Source of the DNA: a virus
Reading direction: 5' to 3' (one strand)
DNA length: 27,906 nt
Virus record (IMG/VR): IMGVR_UViG_3300015371_000139
Coordinates: 1-27,906 of that record
The stretch's first letter is position 1. Each line of letters begins with the position of its first letter. Below are positions 1 to 8,043 of the stretch, in pieces. The position numbers and the translations under genes were made by a program. The notes under the pieces were generated by a model that worked only from the letters and a program-made list of their open reading frames with translations, was not told where the DNA came from and made no database searches.

Positions 1-220
1 CGATCGTCGAATCGGAGATCCGCGCGCTCGAGCCGAAGATCGCGACGCTCGGCGCGCGCCTCGACGCGCTCCCGCCGGCGCCGACGCTCGCCGAGCTCCG
101 GCCGATCGTCGAATCGGAGATCCGCGCGCTCGAGCCGAAGATCGCGACGCTCGGCGCGCGCCTCGACGCGCTCCCGCCGGCGCCGACGCTGACCGAGCTC
201 CGGCCGCTCGTCGAATCCGA
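1..220 (+). repeat. 102-bp in-frame tandem repeat
   Basis: Bases 1-102 and 103-204 are almost identical (the differences lie near the end of the second unit), and a third, diverged unit begins at 205 (CGCTCGTCGAATCC). The period is 34 codons, so copy-number change would keep the frame. The encoded repeat is predicted helical/coiled coil followed by a Pro-rich hinge (LPPAPTL). Further copies may lie to the left of the window. Confidence 0.9.
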
Positions 221-779
221 GACGGCGCGCGCGCTGGCGGCGCGGCCGCCGGTGAAAGACGGCCGCGACGGTTTGAGCCTCACGGGCGCTCTAGTCGATC
301 GCGCCGGTCATTTGGTACTGACGGTGAGCGACGGCCGGACGATCGACGTGGGGCCGGTGCTCGGCCAGGCCGGGCCGCCCGGCCAGGACGGGAGGCCGGG
401 ACGGGATGCGGTGCTCAAGGGCGGCGTGCGGATCAAACGCCTCGACGTGCGGCGCTTTGCCTTCGAATGGAGCGACGACGGATCGCCGGTCGCCGTGGTC
501 GACGCCGAGGGCAACGCGCTCGAGGCGATCACGTTCCCGGTACCCGTTTACAAACACGTGTGGACGGCCGCGGCGTACGACGAGGCCGATCTCGTGACGC
601 ATAGCGGATCGGTGTGGATTGCGAAACGGGCGACGACGACGAAACCGGGCGACGGTGCAACCGATTGGCAGTTAGTCGTCAAGCGCGGCGCCGATGGGCC
701 GCGCGGCAAGGCCGGCGATCCCGGGCCGCCTGGCCGCGATCTTACGTCGATGACGTTTGACGGGACGAAGTATCGGTGA
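1..779 (+). CDS. Collagen-like phage structural protein with 34-residue repeats (5' end outside window)
   Basis: The reading frame is open from base 3 to the TGA at 777-779, so the start lies to the left of the window; the GTG at 252 is only an internal codon. Visible order: two near-identical 34-residue helical repeats (IVESEIRALEPKIATLGARL...), a third degenerate copy, a VKDGRDG linker, a beta domain, a first Gly-X-Y stretch (GQAGPPGQDGRPGRD), a second beta domain, a carbohydrate-binding-like motif (YDEADLVTHSGSVWIAK), and a second Gly-X-Y stretch near the C-terminus. Proteins with this collagen/SWIA-type arrangement lie just before the head-tail connector in many alphaproteobacterial-type siphoviruses and GTA-like prophages. 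I infer a capsid or neck fibre. It runs in the same direction as the connector gene 10 bases downstream. The structural assignment is fair; the exact role is unknown. Confidence 0.7.
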   Translation, partial: IVESEIRALEPKIATLGARLDALPPAPTLAELRPIVESEIRALEPKIATLGARLDALPPAPTLTELRPLVESETARALAARPPVKDGRDGLSLTGALVDRAGHLVLTVSDGRTIDVGPVLGQAGPPGQDGRPGRDAVLKGGVRIKRLDVRRFAFEWSDDGSPVAVVDAEGNALEAITFPVPVYKHVWTAAAYDEADLVTHSGSVWIAKRATTTKPGDGATDWQLVVKRGADGPRGKAGDPGPPGRDLTSMTFDGTKYR

Positions 780-789
780 GGATCGATCG

Positions 790-1149
790 ATGCTGGTGAG
801 TTACGAGGCCGCGGCAATTCACTTGAAGCTGTACGAGCTCAAAACGGATCCGGAGATCACGGCCGATCTCACGCGCAAATTGATCCAGGCCGAGGCGCTC
901 GTACTCGCGCATTTGAAAACGCATTTATGGGATCCGCCGCCGACGTGGGACGAAAACACGGATCCCGCCGACGATCCGCAATTCGCGATCACGCAAAGCG
1001 CGATCCTGATGGCGACGGCGAACCTCTGGCGATTCCGCGGCGATGATGAAAACCCGTCGACGGCGGGCAACCCGCTCGCCGGCAATGGTGCGATCGACGC
1101 GCGGGTGATCGGGATCTTGGCGAGCCTCCGCGATCCGTCGTTTGCCTGA
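790..1149 (+). CDS. Head-tail connector protein (HK97 gp6-like)
   Basis: A 119-residue protein matching the HK97 gp6-type connector family in size, helical content and position. Such proteins form a ring under the portal and link the capsid vertex to the tail. Visible features: N-terminal helix-rich segment (LVSYEAAAIHLKLYELKTDP), a long helix (ADLTRKLIQAEALVLAHLK), and a second conserved helical segment containing the ILMATANLWRFRGDD stretch typical of the family. I chose ATG 790, preceded by GGTGAGGA at 776-783, over the upstream in-frame start at 757, which would overlap the previous gene. Two bases separate its stop from the next start. Family assignment rests on pattern and synteny. Confidence 0.75.
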   Translation: MLVSYEAAAIHLKLYELKTDPEITADLTRKLIQAEALVLAHLKTHLWDPPPTWDENTDPADDPQFAITQSAILMATANLWRFRGDDENPSTAGNPLAGNGAIDARVIGILASLRDPSFA

Positions 1150-1150
1150 T

Positions 1151-1510
1151 ATGGCGCTGCTGACTCACGTCTCGGCGGCGGGCGCTCGTTATGCCCTGGT
1201 GACGATCGAGGCGCTCATACCGCCGTCGGGCGGCGGGTTTCCCGTCGAAACCTGGGCGCCGCTCGTAACCACGTTTATGCAACGGGTCGATCTGATGGGC
1301 GCCGAGGCGTACCGGGCCGATCAACTCTCGGCGCGTTACGACGTGCGATGGGTCGGGCCGTATCTGCCGGCGCTCGATCCCGAGCTCGTCGACGTGCCGG
1401 CAACGCACCGACTCCGACACCGAGACAAGGTGTACGACGTGATCGGGGCCGTGACGGTCGGCAACTACGAAGGGATCGAATACCGCGCGATCGCGCATTC
1501 GGAGGCCTGA
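1151..1510 (+). CDS. Head-tail joining protein (Phage_H_T_join / SPP1 gp16-like)
   Basis: A 119-residue all-beta protein. The pattern VETWAPLVTTFMQRVDLMGAEAYRADQ..., then a conserved Arg-rich strand (TYPE: R..VRWVG), then RHRDKVYDVIGAV, follows the usual head-closure/joining family layout of a (V/E)TW strand, E/A-Y-x-A-x-Q turn and a K/R-x-Y-D-(V/I) strand. These proteins sit between connector and tail terminator and seal the capsid exit. ATG 1151 is preferred over the overlapping TTG 1142. Its TGA (1508-1510) overlaps the next ATG by one base, a sign of translational coupling. Confidence 0.75.
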   Translation: MALLTHVSAAGARYALVTIEALIPPSGGGFPVETWAPLVTTFMQRVDLMGAEAYRADQLSARYDVRWVGPYLPALDPELVDVPATHRLRHRDKVYDVIGAVTVGNYEGIEYRAIAHSEA

Positions 1511-1941
1511 TGCAAATCGGCGTACGTCTCACGGGCCTCGAGAGTTTGATCCGAACGCTCGTCGACGAGCTCCCGGCGGCCGTCGAGGCGCCGGTGCTCC
1601 GACGCACGCTCACCCGTGCGGCCGAACCGATGCGCGATGCAATGGCGCGACATGCGCCGCGCGGCGACACGGCGCCACATTTGGCCGATAACATCCTGAC
1701 GCGGCCGCTGTCGATCGCGGCGCTCGAGGCCGCCGGCGTCGACGACTCGGCCGGTGTGGAGATCGGGCCTGATAGCGCATTTTTCTATGGCTATTTTTGG
1801 GAGTTTTCGACAATCAAACTCCCGGCGCGGCCGTTTGTGCGCCCGGCCTTCGACGCGCATAGCGACGACGCGCTCGGCCGAATCGGCGGCGAGCTCGGGG
1901 CGGCGATCCTGGCGGCGGCGGCGAAAGGCAAGGCGGCATGA
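1510..1941 (+). CDS. HK97 gp10-family neck/tail-completion protein
   Basis: A 143-residue protein starting with MQIGVRLTGLESLIRTLVDE. The family hallmarks are an N-terminal G-(L/I) motif, a helix with paired Arg residues (LRRTLTRAAEPMRDAMARHAPR), and the C-terminal PARPFVRPAFDA motif, seen here as LPARPFVRPAFDAHSDD. The FFYGYFWEFST segment corresponds to the conserved Y.x.x.(V/F)E(F/Y)GT strand. The role is tail completion or neck assembly. Start ATG 1510 overlaps the preceding stop by one base, and its stop overlaps the next gene (ATGA at 1938). Confidence 0.8.
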   Translation: MQIGVRLTGLESLIRTLVDELPAAVEAPVLRRTLTRAAEPMRDAMARHAPRGDTAPHLADNILTRPLSIAALEAAGVDDSAGVEIGPDSAFFYGYFWEFSTIKLPARPFVRPAFDAHSDDALGRIGGELGAAILAAAAKGKAA

Positions 1942-2378
1942 GTCCCGAGGAAGCGATCGCGCAACGGATCTTGAGTCTGCCGGCCGTGACGGCGATCGCC
2001 GGGACGCGGGTCTGGTTAGTGATGCTGCCGCAATCGCCCGAGACGCCGTGCGTACGCGTGCAGCAAATCAGCCAAATCGATCAAGGCCTCACCTTGCGCG
2101 GCGCCGGCGGCGTCGGATGGGCGCGCGTACAGGTCGATGCGGTCTGCGATATGGCCGACGGCGGGAACGGCTACACGACGGCGCGCGCGCTCACCGACGC
2201 GATCCACGGCGACGGCCTCGGCGACGGTGCAACGGGTTTGCTCGGATGGAAGGGCACGATCGCGCCGCTCGAGATCCTCGGGATCTTTTCCCTGCTCGAT
2301 GGTGTCGCCGACTACGCGCCCGACGAGCTCAGACAGATCAAGATCCGGCGTGACTATCAAGTCTGGTTTGCACAGTAG
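1938..2378 (+). CDS. Tail terminator / DUF3168-family protein
   Basis: A 146-residue protein beginning MSPEEAIAQRILSLPAVTAI. It has the DUF3168-type layout: helix, then a strand with the Pro-Cys-(V/I)-R motif (ETPCVRVQQIS), a V-x-V-D strand (WARVQVDAVCDM), an ARALTDAIHG helix, and the final D-Y-x-(V/I)-W strand (RRDYQVWFAQ). Members form the hexameric ring that ends tail-tube polymerisation. The ATGA overlap with the previous gene supports the start. The next gene follows after a 12-base spacer containing GAAGGGGG, its ribosome-binding site. Confidence 0.75.
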   Translation: MSPEEAIAQRILSLPAVTAIAGTRVWLVMLPQSPETPCVRVQQISQIDQGLTLRGAGGVGWARVQVDAVCDMADGGNGYTTARALTDAIHGDGLGDGATGLLGWKGTIAPLEILGIFSLLDGVADYAPDELRQIKIRRDYQVWFAQ

Positions 2379-2390
2379 AAGGGGGCAACG

Positions 2391-3071
2391 ATGGCAGACG
2401 TAACAGATACCTTTTACCCGTCGGAAGGCCAAATCGGTTACGGGTCGCAATTACTCGTCGCCGTCGACGACGACGCCGACACCGAAGCCACGGTTGCCGT
2501 GGCGGAAGTGACGACGATCACGCCGGGATCGATCGACACCGAGGACGTACCGCGTACGCATTTGCGATCGCCCGACGCTCACCATGAGCACATGCCGGGG
2601 ATGCGCGACTCGGGCGCATTCGAGCTCGTCGGGACGTTACGTCTCGATCACGAATCACAAAACAACTCGCCCGGGCCGCCTGGTGGGCTGATCTACCTGC
2701 AACGCAATCGCAAGGTACGGAATTTCGAGATCACCTTACCGGATGCGACGGCGCTTCCCTTCCGCGGCTACGTGCAGCGGTTCCAGATTGGCGCAATGGG
2801 TACAACGGGTCTGCTGAACTTCACGGCGGCGATCATGCCGACGGAAAGCTATAGCGCCGATCTTCCCGGGGCGGCGGCCACGGGCGCCACGGCGGGATCG
2901 CCGGGCACGTTCACGCCGACGGGATCGACGACGCCGGCGAACCTGGCGGCCTTATCTGGCGTCGTCGCGTCGCCGTCGTCGGCGTGGACGACAGGCCAAC
3001 ACGTGATCCTCGGCGACGCAAGCCACGCGCATTGGAACGGGTCGGCGTGGGCCTCGGGCAACGCGCCATAA
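2391..3071 (+). CDS. Major tail (tube) protein with C-terminal appended domain
   Basis: 226 residues. The core, residues about 1-165, shows the tail-tube pattern: FYPSEGQIGYGSQLLV, a glycine-and-acid-rich loop, I-T-P-G-S-I-D-T-E-D-V, then alternating strands (GAFELVGTLRLDHESQNN, VRNFEITLPDAT) and the GLLNFTAAIMPTE strand typical of these proteins. The tube is the hollow shaft through which DNA passes. Residues about 170-226 form an extra module (GTFTPTG..., ASPSSAWTTGQHVILGD, HWNGSAWASGNAP), a recurrent C-terminal addition on tail proteins of other siphoviruses that is thought to be surface-exposed. It follows the tail terminator and precedes the chaperones, the usual order. Confidence 0.85.
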   Translation: MADVTDTFYPSEGQIGYGSQLLVAVDDDADTEATVAVAEVTTITPGSIDTEDVPRTHLRSPDAHHEHMPGMRDSGAFELVGTLRLDHESQNNSPGPPGGLIYLQRNRKVRNFEITLPDATALPFRGYVQRFQIGAMGTTGLLNFTAAIMPTESYSADLPGAAATGATAGSPGTFTPTGSTTPANLAALSGVVASPSSAWTTGQHVILGDASHAHWNGSAWASGNAP

Positions 3072-3074
3072 GTC

Positions 3075-3473
3075 ATGGCGAACCGGGAGCGGGGAGAGGT
3101 CGAGGTGATCGTCGACGGCCGGCCGTATACGTGGCGCCTCACGGTCAACGCGGCGTGCGCGCTCGAGGCGCGGACGGGGCAAAAGCTCGGCGAGCTGCTC
3201 GCCGCGGCCGATGCCCTGTCCATGATCGCGCTGCGCGATCTGGTGTGGGTGTTTGTGCAGGAGTACCACGGCGCGGAATTTCCGACGGCCGAGAGTGTCG
3301 GCGACTTTCTCGATCGTCTCGGCGTGCTGGCGGCCGTGCTGAAGTTTCGCGAAGTACTCGAGGTCAATCAACCTCGAGCCGGAGGCGCGGCGGCGACGGC
3401 CGGCGCAAACCCTCCGGAGCCTCAGAGTGGGACTGGCGCCGCCTGGCCGTCGAGGGGCGGCGCCTCGGTCTAA
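3075..3473 (+). CDS. Tail assembly chaperone, zero-frame product (GTA gp10-like)
   Basis: 132 residues. MANRERGEVEVIVDGRPYTW begins a compact alpha/beta domain with the N-A-x-C-x-(L/M)-E motif (VNAACALEARTG) shared with gene-transfer-agent gp10-like proteins. These small chaperones bind the tape measure protein during tail assembly. The tail from about residue 100 is low-complexity Ala/Gly/Pro, overlapping a second open frame. It sits between tail tube and tape measure as expected. The AAACCCT at 3407-3413 provides a -1 slip into the downstream domain (separate entry). The next chaperone is a paralogue. Confidence 0.8.
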   Translation: MANRERGEVEVIVDGRPYTWRLTVNAACALEARTGQKLGELLAAADALSMIALRDLVWVFVQEYHGAEFPTAESVGDFLDRLGVLAAVLKFREVLEVNQPRAGGAAATAGANPPEPQSGTGAAWPSRGGASV

Positions 3474-3775
3474 CTCGCGAGGCCTTTTGGAGTGCGACGC
3501 CGCGGGAACTGTTCGACGAATTCGACGGCCTTGCAATGCGGCGCCAGGATGAACGCGATCGGGATCTGACGCACGCCTGGCTAACGGCAAACCTCGTCGG
3601 GCATTTGTGGAGCAAGGGCAAGCTGCCGGAGCTCGCCGGGCTGATCGCCGCCGGCAAGCCGCGGCCAAAGGTGCAAACGGTCGCCGAGCAACGGGCGGCG
3701 CTCACGACGATCGCCGGGCAATTCGGCCTCACGCTACGAAAGCGACGAACTAATGATCGAGCCCGATCGGCCTAA
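3075..3775 (+). CDS. Tail assembly chaperone, -1 frameshift fusion product (about 233 residues)
   Basis: The frame one base back is open through 3775 and encodes SEWDWRRLAVEGRRLGLTRE..FWSATPRELFDEFDGL, which fits the Phage_TAC_6-type W-x-x-L...G...GL...E-A-F-W-x-(L/A)-T-P-R-E-L pattern. No ATG or GTG precedes this domain in its own frame; the first ATG, near 3537, would remove it. The two frames overlap for about 60 bases after an A AAC CCT heptamer. A slip there joins 113 zero-frame residues to about 120 more, analogous to lambda gpG-gpGT. In GTAs the two parts are separate genes. The domain match and frame geometry are read directly from sequence; frameshift use is inferred. Confidence 0.75.
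3407..3413 (+). other. -1 ribosomal frameshift slippery heptamer A AAC CCT
   Basis: Bases 3407-3413 read AAACCCT, with zero-frame codons GCA AAC CCT. This is the X XXY YYZ arrangement. After slipping one base back the two tRNAs would pair with AAA and CCC. It lies inside the frame overlap and directly before the first recognisable codons of the downstream domain (SEWDW, from 3422). The following 60 bases are very GC-rich and could fold as a stimulator. Confidence 0.7.
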
Positions 3776-4172
3776 CGGATCCGAGGCGCCGGCCGAATCG
3801 CCGCCCGACGCGCCGCCGCCGGCGAGCGCCGCGCGGCGTGAGCTCGAGCTCGTCGTCGGCGAGCGGCGGTACGTGCTCGTCGAATCGATGAATGCGTATT
3901 GCCGGATGGAGGCGATCGCCGCGGCGACGACGGCGGCGATCGTGATGGAGGCCGCTCAAGGCGGGATGCGCGCAACACGCGCGCTGCTCTGGGCGCATTT
4001 GCAAAGCAAGCACGGCGACGAATTCACGACGCTCGAGGCCGTCGGCGACGTGATCGATCGCGTCGGGATCGATACCGTGTGGCGGCAACTGCAACTCCTG
4101 GCCGGCCTCGAGCCGGCGGCCGAGAAAGTCTCGCGCCAGGTGCGGCGCGCTCGAGCGCGGGGGGCGGCGTAA
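3753..4172 (+). CDS. Second tail assembly chaperone (paralogue of the previous one)
   Basis: 139 residues. After a Pro/Ala-rich leader, the domain lines up with the first chaperone: ELELVVGERRYVLVESMNAYCRMEA against EVEVIVDGRPYTWRLTVNAACALEA, and HGDEFTTLEAVGDVIDRVG against HGAEFPTAESVGDFLDRLG. It therefore looks like a diverged tandem copy of the GTA gp10-like domain. It has no frameshift extension: its stop at 4170-4172 abuts the tape-measure ATG at 4173. ATG 3753 overlaps the end of the preceding frame by 23 bases. It probably acts on the tape measure protein together with the first copy. Confidence 0.75.
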   Translation: MIEPDRPNGSEAPAESPPDAPPPASAARRELELVVGERRYVLVESMNAYCRMEAIAAATTAAIVMEAAQGGMRATRALLWAHLQSKHGDEFTTLEAVGDVIDRVGIDTVWRQLQLLAGLEPAAEKVSRQVRRARARGAA

Positions 4173-7100
4173 ATGGCGGCCACGGGAACCGTCGGGATCC
4201 TCCGCGCGCTGCTGACGGCCGACGCCTCGACGTTTCAAGCGACGATGAAGCAATCGGCCGTCGTCGCCGGCAAATTCGGCGACACGGTTTCGAAGGTCGG
4301 CGACACCGCGCAAAAAGTGACGCCGCAACTCACCCGAATGGAAAAGGCCTTTTCGGGTGACAAACTCCTGTACACCGCGAACAACCTCACGGCGGCCGTC
4401 GGCAAGATCGGCGGCGCGGCCAAGCTGACGACGAAGGAACAAGAGCGCGTAAATCGATCGGTGACGGAGGCGATCGAGAAGTACCGGGCGCTCGGGAAGG
4501 AAGCGCCGGCCGCGATGCTCGCCTTACAGAAAGCGACGACGGGCGCGACGCAACCGACAAGCTTTCTCACAACCAAAATGATCGCGCTTGGTACCGCGGT
4601 CGGCACGTTTGCCTCGCAAATGGCAATGCAGGCGGTACGCGCGCTCGGGTCGTTTGCGGTCGAGGCCTTCGACACGGCCGGGCAAATCATTGATCTCTCG
4701 AAAGCAACCGGCCTGACGACGGACACGATCCAAGAAATGCAAGCCGTGGCCGATCAAACGGGTACCGATCTCGAGGCCTTCACGACGGCGGCCTACAAGC
4801 TCGGGATCGCGATCGCCGGCGGCGGGCCGTCGGTGGTCAAGGCCTTTCGGGCGCTCGGCCTCGAGCTCGAGGCCTTGCGCGCCATGTCGCCGGATCAGCA
4901 GTGGCGCGCCACGATCAAGGCGCTCGAGGCCGTGCAAAACGAAACCGAGCGCAACCGGATCGCCCAAATGCTCTTTTCCAAAACGTGGAAAGAGATCGCC
5001 GCCGGCGTCGTCGGCGGATACACCGAGATCGCCGACGCCGCGCATAAGAGCACGCGGGCACAGCTCGAGGCGCTCGATCGCGCCGGTGATGCCTGGGACG
5101 GGTTTGTAACGAACCTGAAGGGCACGATCCGATCGAACCTCGGTCAGATTGTGCTGTTTGGGCAAGCGGTCGCCGACATTATCAAAGAGGGCGGCGTATT
5201 TCAGTCGACGGCCAAAGTGATTGCAGAAGCACAAGCCCGGGTCGCAATGGGGATCACGGGCAAGGGAAAAGGCGACATTGAACTAAAGCCGCGGATCAGC
5301 ACACTCCGTGATTACGTCGCCGAGCTCGAGGCCGCGCGTCTCGAGCTCGGGAAGCTCGACGCCGCGCAACGCGCGCAAGTGAAGGCGGCGCAAGATGCCG
5401 GCGCCGACACCGAGGAAGTGACCGAGCTCCTAGTCCGCTATGGCGTGAGCGCCGGCCAGGCCGCCGCCGTACTCAAGCTGCTGACTGGCGAGCAAAAGGC
5501 GTCGGAAACGGCGACCGAGAAGCAAGCGCGGGCAATGGAACAACTCGGCCTGGTGACGGAAAAAACCGCCGCCGAGGAACTACACAAACTCGCGATCATC
5601 GTGCGTGATGCGGTCGCCGGCGGCGCCGATATGAATAAGGCGATCGTCGCGATCTTGCCCAAACTGATCGAGCTCGGCGACAAGGCCGCGGCCTCGGGTG
5701 TGAAGGTCAAAGGCCTGTCGGAAAACATCAAGGCCGCGATCGATCTCTGGGTCGCCAGTATCGACAAAACGAAGGGTACCAACATTGCCGATCTCGTGAT
5801 CGGCGACTCCGAAGACTTCCGGCGGAAGTTTCAAATCGAAACGCCTTTCGCATTCGCCCATCGTCTCGAGGTCGATCTATTCGAGCTCGGCGAGCAAGCC
5901 AAAGAAACCCAAAAGATCCTCTCGCCGGAAGAATTCGATCTCTCACATATCGGGCCGGCAATGGAGCGCGCCGGGTTTCAAAGTAAGCGGGCGCTGCAAT
6001 CTCTCGCCGCCGAGGCCGAGATCGACTATGCCGTGATCGTGCGCGCCGTCGGGAAAAACGCGCCGCAAGCCGTGGCGGCGTACAAACGGATGATCGACGC
6101 GCAAAAGCTCGCACAAAAAGGGTTACTCACATTTTGGGATCGGGAATTCCCCGAGGTGCTCGAGGATGCCGGCCGCGGGATGGTGCGATCGTGGTCTGAC
6201 GCGCTCGGCGACATGCTCACGGGTACGCGCGGTTTCAAAGAGACGTTTATCGAAATCTGGCGCTCGATCCAACGCGCGATCAGCAACATTCTTTCGTCGA
6301 TCCTCAACGAGTTTATCGGGTCGTTTCTGAGAGGCCTTCTCGGCGCGCTACGCGGGCAACAGGGCGCTTTTGCGGCGGCCTTTGGGAACTTGATCACCGG
6401 CGGCGCCTCGAGCGCGATAGGCGCGCTTGTAGGCGGCGGCGCGGCGTTTGGCGTGGCGCCCGCGGTGAGTAGCGCCGCCGGTGCGGCAAACGCGGCCTCT
6501 CTCGGATGGACGCTCGGCGGCGCCGGCGGGGGAACCGCGGCGGGCGGGGCGGCGGCGGGCGGCGCCGGGTTTGGCGGGTCACTACTGGCGCTCGCCTCGA
6601 ATCCGATCACGTGGGGAGTGGCGGCCGGCGCGCTGCTCACGTGGGGGATCACCAAAAAGGGATGGTTTCGCGGCGGCGAGGAAGGCGTGCAAGTGAACCC
6701 GGCGCGCGATCGCTACCTGGCGAAGTGGGGGCCGCCGGGCACGGGTGAGGGTTCTGGGTTTGCGAACCTGGCGGCGCTCTTAACGCGACTCACCGGCGAA
6801 CCTGGCGGCGGCCGGCTGTTTGCGGCGCTCGCGCACGCGCAAACGATGAAGGCCTTTACGACGGCCGTAACCAATATCGAAACCCTACTCGCGCGCCGTG
6901 GTGTCCCGAGTCCGCAAATGGGCGGCCGGCAACGGATGCCGCTCCCTGAGCTCGGCGCCGCGGGCCGGACGCCGCTCCCGGCTCTGTCACTGGCGGCGAG
7001 CTCGGCGACGCTCCCGGCGCCCGCGGCGATCGCGCCGACGGCGATCCCGAGTCCGGCCGCCGCCCTGGCCGCCGGCGGCGGAACGATCAACATGAACCTC

Positions 7101-7226
7101 TCGATCCAGGCCTGGGACCGGGCCGATCTGAATGATGCCTTTCGCACGGAGATCATTCCGCGCTTGAAGGATGCGATCGCCTTCAATCAATCGGGTTTGC
7201 GAACGACGATCGCGGGTGTCGGCTAA
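4173..7226 (+). CDS. Tail tape measure protein
   Basis: 1017 residues, the usual place and size for the protein that sets tail length and exits with the DNA. The N-terminus (GILRALLTADASTFQATMKQ) is the common tape-measure start. The middle is long helical sequence rich in Ala, Glu, Lys and Gln. Residues about 660-710 contain the conserved segment ending in FKETFIEIWRSIQRAISNIL and the amphipathic/hydrophobic stretch SSILNEFIGSFLRGLLGAL, followed by Gly/Ala-rich hydrophobic runs that could insert in membrane. The C-terminus is Pro/Ala-rich and then strand-rich (INMNLSIQAWDRADLNDAF). By the rule of about 0.15 nm per residue the tail would be near 150 nm. The stop TAA overlaps the next ATG by one base. 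Confidence 0.9.
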   Translation: MAATGTVGILRALLTADASTFQATMKQSAVVAGKFGDTVSKVGDTAQKVTPQLTRMEKAFSGDKLLYTANNLTAAVGKIGGAAKLTTKEQERVNRSVTEAIEKYRALGKEAPAAMLALQKATTGATQPTSFLTTKMIALGTAVGTFASQMAMQAVRALGSFAVEAFDTAGQIIDLSKATGLTTDTIQEMQAVADQTGTDLEAFTTAAYKLGIAIAGGGPSVVKAFRALGLELEALRAMSPDQQWRATIKALEAVQNETERNRIAQMLFSKTWKEIAAGVVGGYTEIADAAHKSTRAQLEALDRAGDAWDGFVTNLKGTIRSNLGQIVLFGQAVADIIKEGGVFQSTAKVIAEAQARVAMGITGKGKGDIELKPRISTLRDYVAELEAARLELGKLDAAQRAQVKAAQDAGADTEEVTELLVRYGVSAGQAAAVLKLLTGEQKASETATEKQARAMEQLGLVTEKTAAEELHKLAIIVRDAVAGGADMNKAIVAILPKLIELGDKAAASGVKVKGLSENIKAAIDLWVASIDKTKGTNIADLVIGDSEDFRRKFQIETPFAFAHRLEVDLFELGEQAKETQKILSPEEFDLSHIGPAMERAGFQSKRALQSLAAEAEIDYAVIVRAVGKNAPQAVAAYKRMIDAQKLAQKGLLTFWDREFPEVLEDAGRGMVRSWSDALGDMLTGTRGFKETFIEIWRSIQRAISNILSSILNEFIGSFLRGLLGALRGQQGAFAAAFGNLITGGASSAIGALVGGGAAFGVAPAVSSAAGAANAASLGWTLGGAGGGTAAGGAAAGGAGFGGSLLALASNPITWGVAAGALLTWGITKKGWFRGGEEGVQVNPARDRYLAKWGPPGTGEGSGFANLAALLTRLTGEPGGGRLFAALAHAQTMKAFTTAVTNIETLLARRGVPSPQMGGRQRMPLPELGAAGRTPLPALSLAASSATLPAPAAIAPTAIPSPAAALAAGGGTINMNLSIQAWDRADLNDAFRTEIIPRLKDAIAFNQSGLRTTIAGVG

Positions 7227-8032
7227 TGTGGTACGCGCTGCCGGCCGATGACCTGGCGCCGACGGCGATCGCCGTGACGGCAAGCGCCGAAGATGCCGGC
7301 TACCCGGCCGATCTGCTGATCGATCCGAATCCTGCTCACCCGGCCAAGCTGACGACGACGAGTGGCACGTGGGTACTCGAATTCGCGGCGCCGATCGCGC
7401 CGGTCGCCGTGGCGCTCATTTACCCGCAACTCGACGCCGGCGTACTCACGATGATCGAGGGCAATACCGCCGACACGTGGGGAGCGCCGGCCTTCTCGCA
7501 AACGATCGCGATCCCGGGACCGCATGAAGACGGCGCTTCAATCTCGCCGATCCTCGAGCTCGTCGGCGCGCCGAGCTATGCGTTTTGGCGCCTCCGAATC
7601 GCGGGCACAAATTCCGTTCCGGTCGCCGTGGGCCGGCTCATGCTGCTCGGCGCGCTCCGGAGTTTCGAGGATAACGCTACGTCTGTTCGATGGGGCGTCA
7701 CGGAAGATGAGGATTACGGGATCGTCGAAATGGCTACTGAGCTCGGCGTCGAAACGATCTACGAAGTGGGCAACAAGCGCCGGGAGCTCACCGGCGAAAT
7801 GCTACTCAGGCCGGAAGGCGCCGAGCAATTTTTGACGCTCCGGCGCTCGACGCGCGGGCGCTCGGAGGCCTGGCTCCTGTGGCCGTTTGAAGATGAAAAC
7901 GACGTGTATCTAGTCCGATGGTCTGATCGCGCCAGTCTCCGACGCCTCGACGTGCCGGCCGTCGGCGGCGGGTACGTGCAACTGTTTCGCGTACAGGTGA
8001 AGGAAGTAAGCCGCGGCCTTCCCTGGCCGTAA
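7226..8032 (+). CDS. Distal/minor tail protein with discoidin-like N-terminal domain
   Basis: 268 residues, directly after the tape measure where distal tail (Dit-like) proteins lie. Residues about 15-145 resemble a carbohydrate-binding discoidin/F5-8C sandwich: YPADLLIDPNPAHPAKLTTT, WVLEFAAPIAPVAVALIYPQL, and a closing FWRLRIAGT strand then GRLMLLG. The C-terminal half (SVRWGVTEDEDYGIVEMATE...RRELTGEMLLR...YLVRWSD) is beta-rich and looks like a tail-tip scaffold. Start ATG 7226 overlaps the previous stop by one base. The role is inferred from position and fold pattern only. Confidence 0.6.
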   Translation: MWYALPADDLAPTAIAVTASAEDAGYPADLLIDPNPAHPAKLTTTSGTWVLEFAAPIAPVAVALIYPQLDAGVLTMIEGNTADTWGAPAFSQTIAIPGPHEDGASISPILELVGAPSYAFWRLRIAGTNSVPVAVGRLMLLGALRSFEDNATSVRWGVTEDEDYGIVEMATELGVETIYEVGNKRRELTGEMLLRPEGAEQFLTLRRSTRGRSEAWLLWPFEDENDVYLVRWSDRASLRRLDVPAVGGGYVQLFRVQVKEVSRGLPWP

Positions 8033-8043
8033 CGGGGGGATCG

